Below, in pieces: positions 63,928 through 64,000 of a stretch of 64,000 nt of DNA. Origin of the DNA: Desulfosarcina widdelii (GTDB taxonomy: Bacteria > Desulfobacterota > Desulfobacteria > Desulfobacterales > Desulfosarcinaceae). The stretch lies in the NCBI RefSeq assembly GCF_009688965.1, contig NZ_AP021875.1, forward strand, positions 5,704,001-5,768,000. Direction: 5' to 3'. The first letter of the stretch is position 1, and the number at the start of each line of letters is the position of its first letter. The position numbers were made by a program, and so were the translations under genes. The notes under the pieces are model-generated. The model saw only the letters and a list, made by a program, of their open reading frames with translations, did no database searches and was not told the origin of the DNA.

Positions 63928-63944
63928 GAACCTGCCGCAGGTTC
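63928..63944. promoter_or_regulatory. 17-bp perfect palindrome upstream of livG, possible operator
   Basis: GAACCTGC-C-GCAGGTTC, an 8-bp inverted repeat with one-base centre, lies 47 bp before the livG start codon in a non-coding stretch and close behind the upstream gene's stop. Size and placement fit a dimeric repressor site, for example of the TetR or FadR type; no regulator gene is seen nearby. Confidence 0.45.
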
Positions 63945-63952
63945 AATCTGTA

Positions 63953-64000
63953 TCATTCTTCCTTCTGCCGATCGCGCATTTCCATGTACCCGCTGAACCG
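63953..64000 (-). CDS. 3' end of an upstream minus-strand gene
   Basis: The last 15 codons of a frame open at the window edge, RFSGYMEMRDRQKEE, end in TGA at 63953-63955. Too short to name. Confidence 0.4.
   Translation of the reverse strand, partial: RFSGYMEMRDRQKEE

Overview
The window reads as the chromosome of an anaerobic, probably sulfate-reducing member of the Desulfobacterota (Desulfobacterales-like). This is inferred from gene content, not from a marker gene: an electron-transfer flavoprotein with its membrane Fe-S quinone reductase, a TRAP transporter, a tetraheme cytochrome c3-type protein beside a NarI-like cytochrome b and MetV, many cytoplasmic regulators, and a heavy load of insertion sequences (IS).

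Layout. 1-2774: end of etfA and the ETF:quinone oxidoreductase. 3109-4598: IS701-like element. 4641-9294: FadL-type outer-membrane protein and a TRAP uptake system (DctP and fused DctQM), with a small inverted-repeat element (MITE-like) between them. 9315-10432: IS630. 10564-11220: elbB. 11245-11600: decayed IS5 transposase. 11743-15828: cNMP-binding protein, GAF/ATPase sensor and receiver-like protein, split by an IS4-type element with a 7-bp target duplication. 15830-23040: an IS graveyard (ISL3, two IS4 remnants, IS110, IS5, IS5 remnant, intact IS4, IS5/IS427) that has cut a TetR regulator gene into pieces. 23618-24095: frameshifted LuxR-type regulator. 24119-33355: universal stress protein, tRNA-Leu, hybrid histidine kinase, HU/IHF, hydrolases, zinc-ribbon-like proteins, nitronate monooxygenase, leading into panC-panD-panE-panB (32576-35767). 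35899-38207: cytochrome b / Fe-S / cytochrome c3 / MetV redox cluster. 38334-38406: tRNA-Met.

38830-58197 is an accessory region. It holds an AbrB-like gene and a truncated paralogue, an HU/IHF gene split by IS66 (8-bp duplication), IS21, a GNAT acetyltransferase, a glycogen-binding-domain protein, and two candidate multi-gene systems on the minus strand. The first (46604-48885) pairs a PD-(D/E)XK nuclease-like protein with an unknown partner. The second (49836-52725) is a three-gene operon: a PD-(D/E)XK-like protein, a complete Hanks-type Ser/Thr kinase and a large conserved-looking protein of unknown function. The region ends in an excisionase-like gene and a tyrosine integrase placed 98 bp from the 3' end of tmRNA (ssrA, 58198-58550), a classic island attachment site.

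58996-63881: minus-strand branched-chain amino-acid-type ABC transporter livG-livJ-livH-livM-livF, with a 17-bp palindrome upstream that may be an operator.

The most interesting unexplained item is the kinase-centred operon at 49836-52725. Its arrangement next to a second nuclease pair and an integrase suggests a defence island, but no activity can be read from sequence alone.
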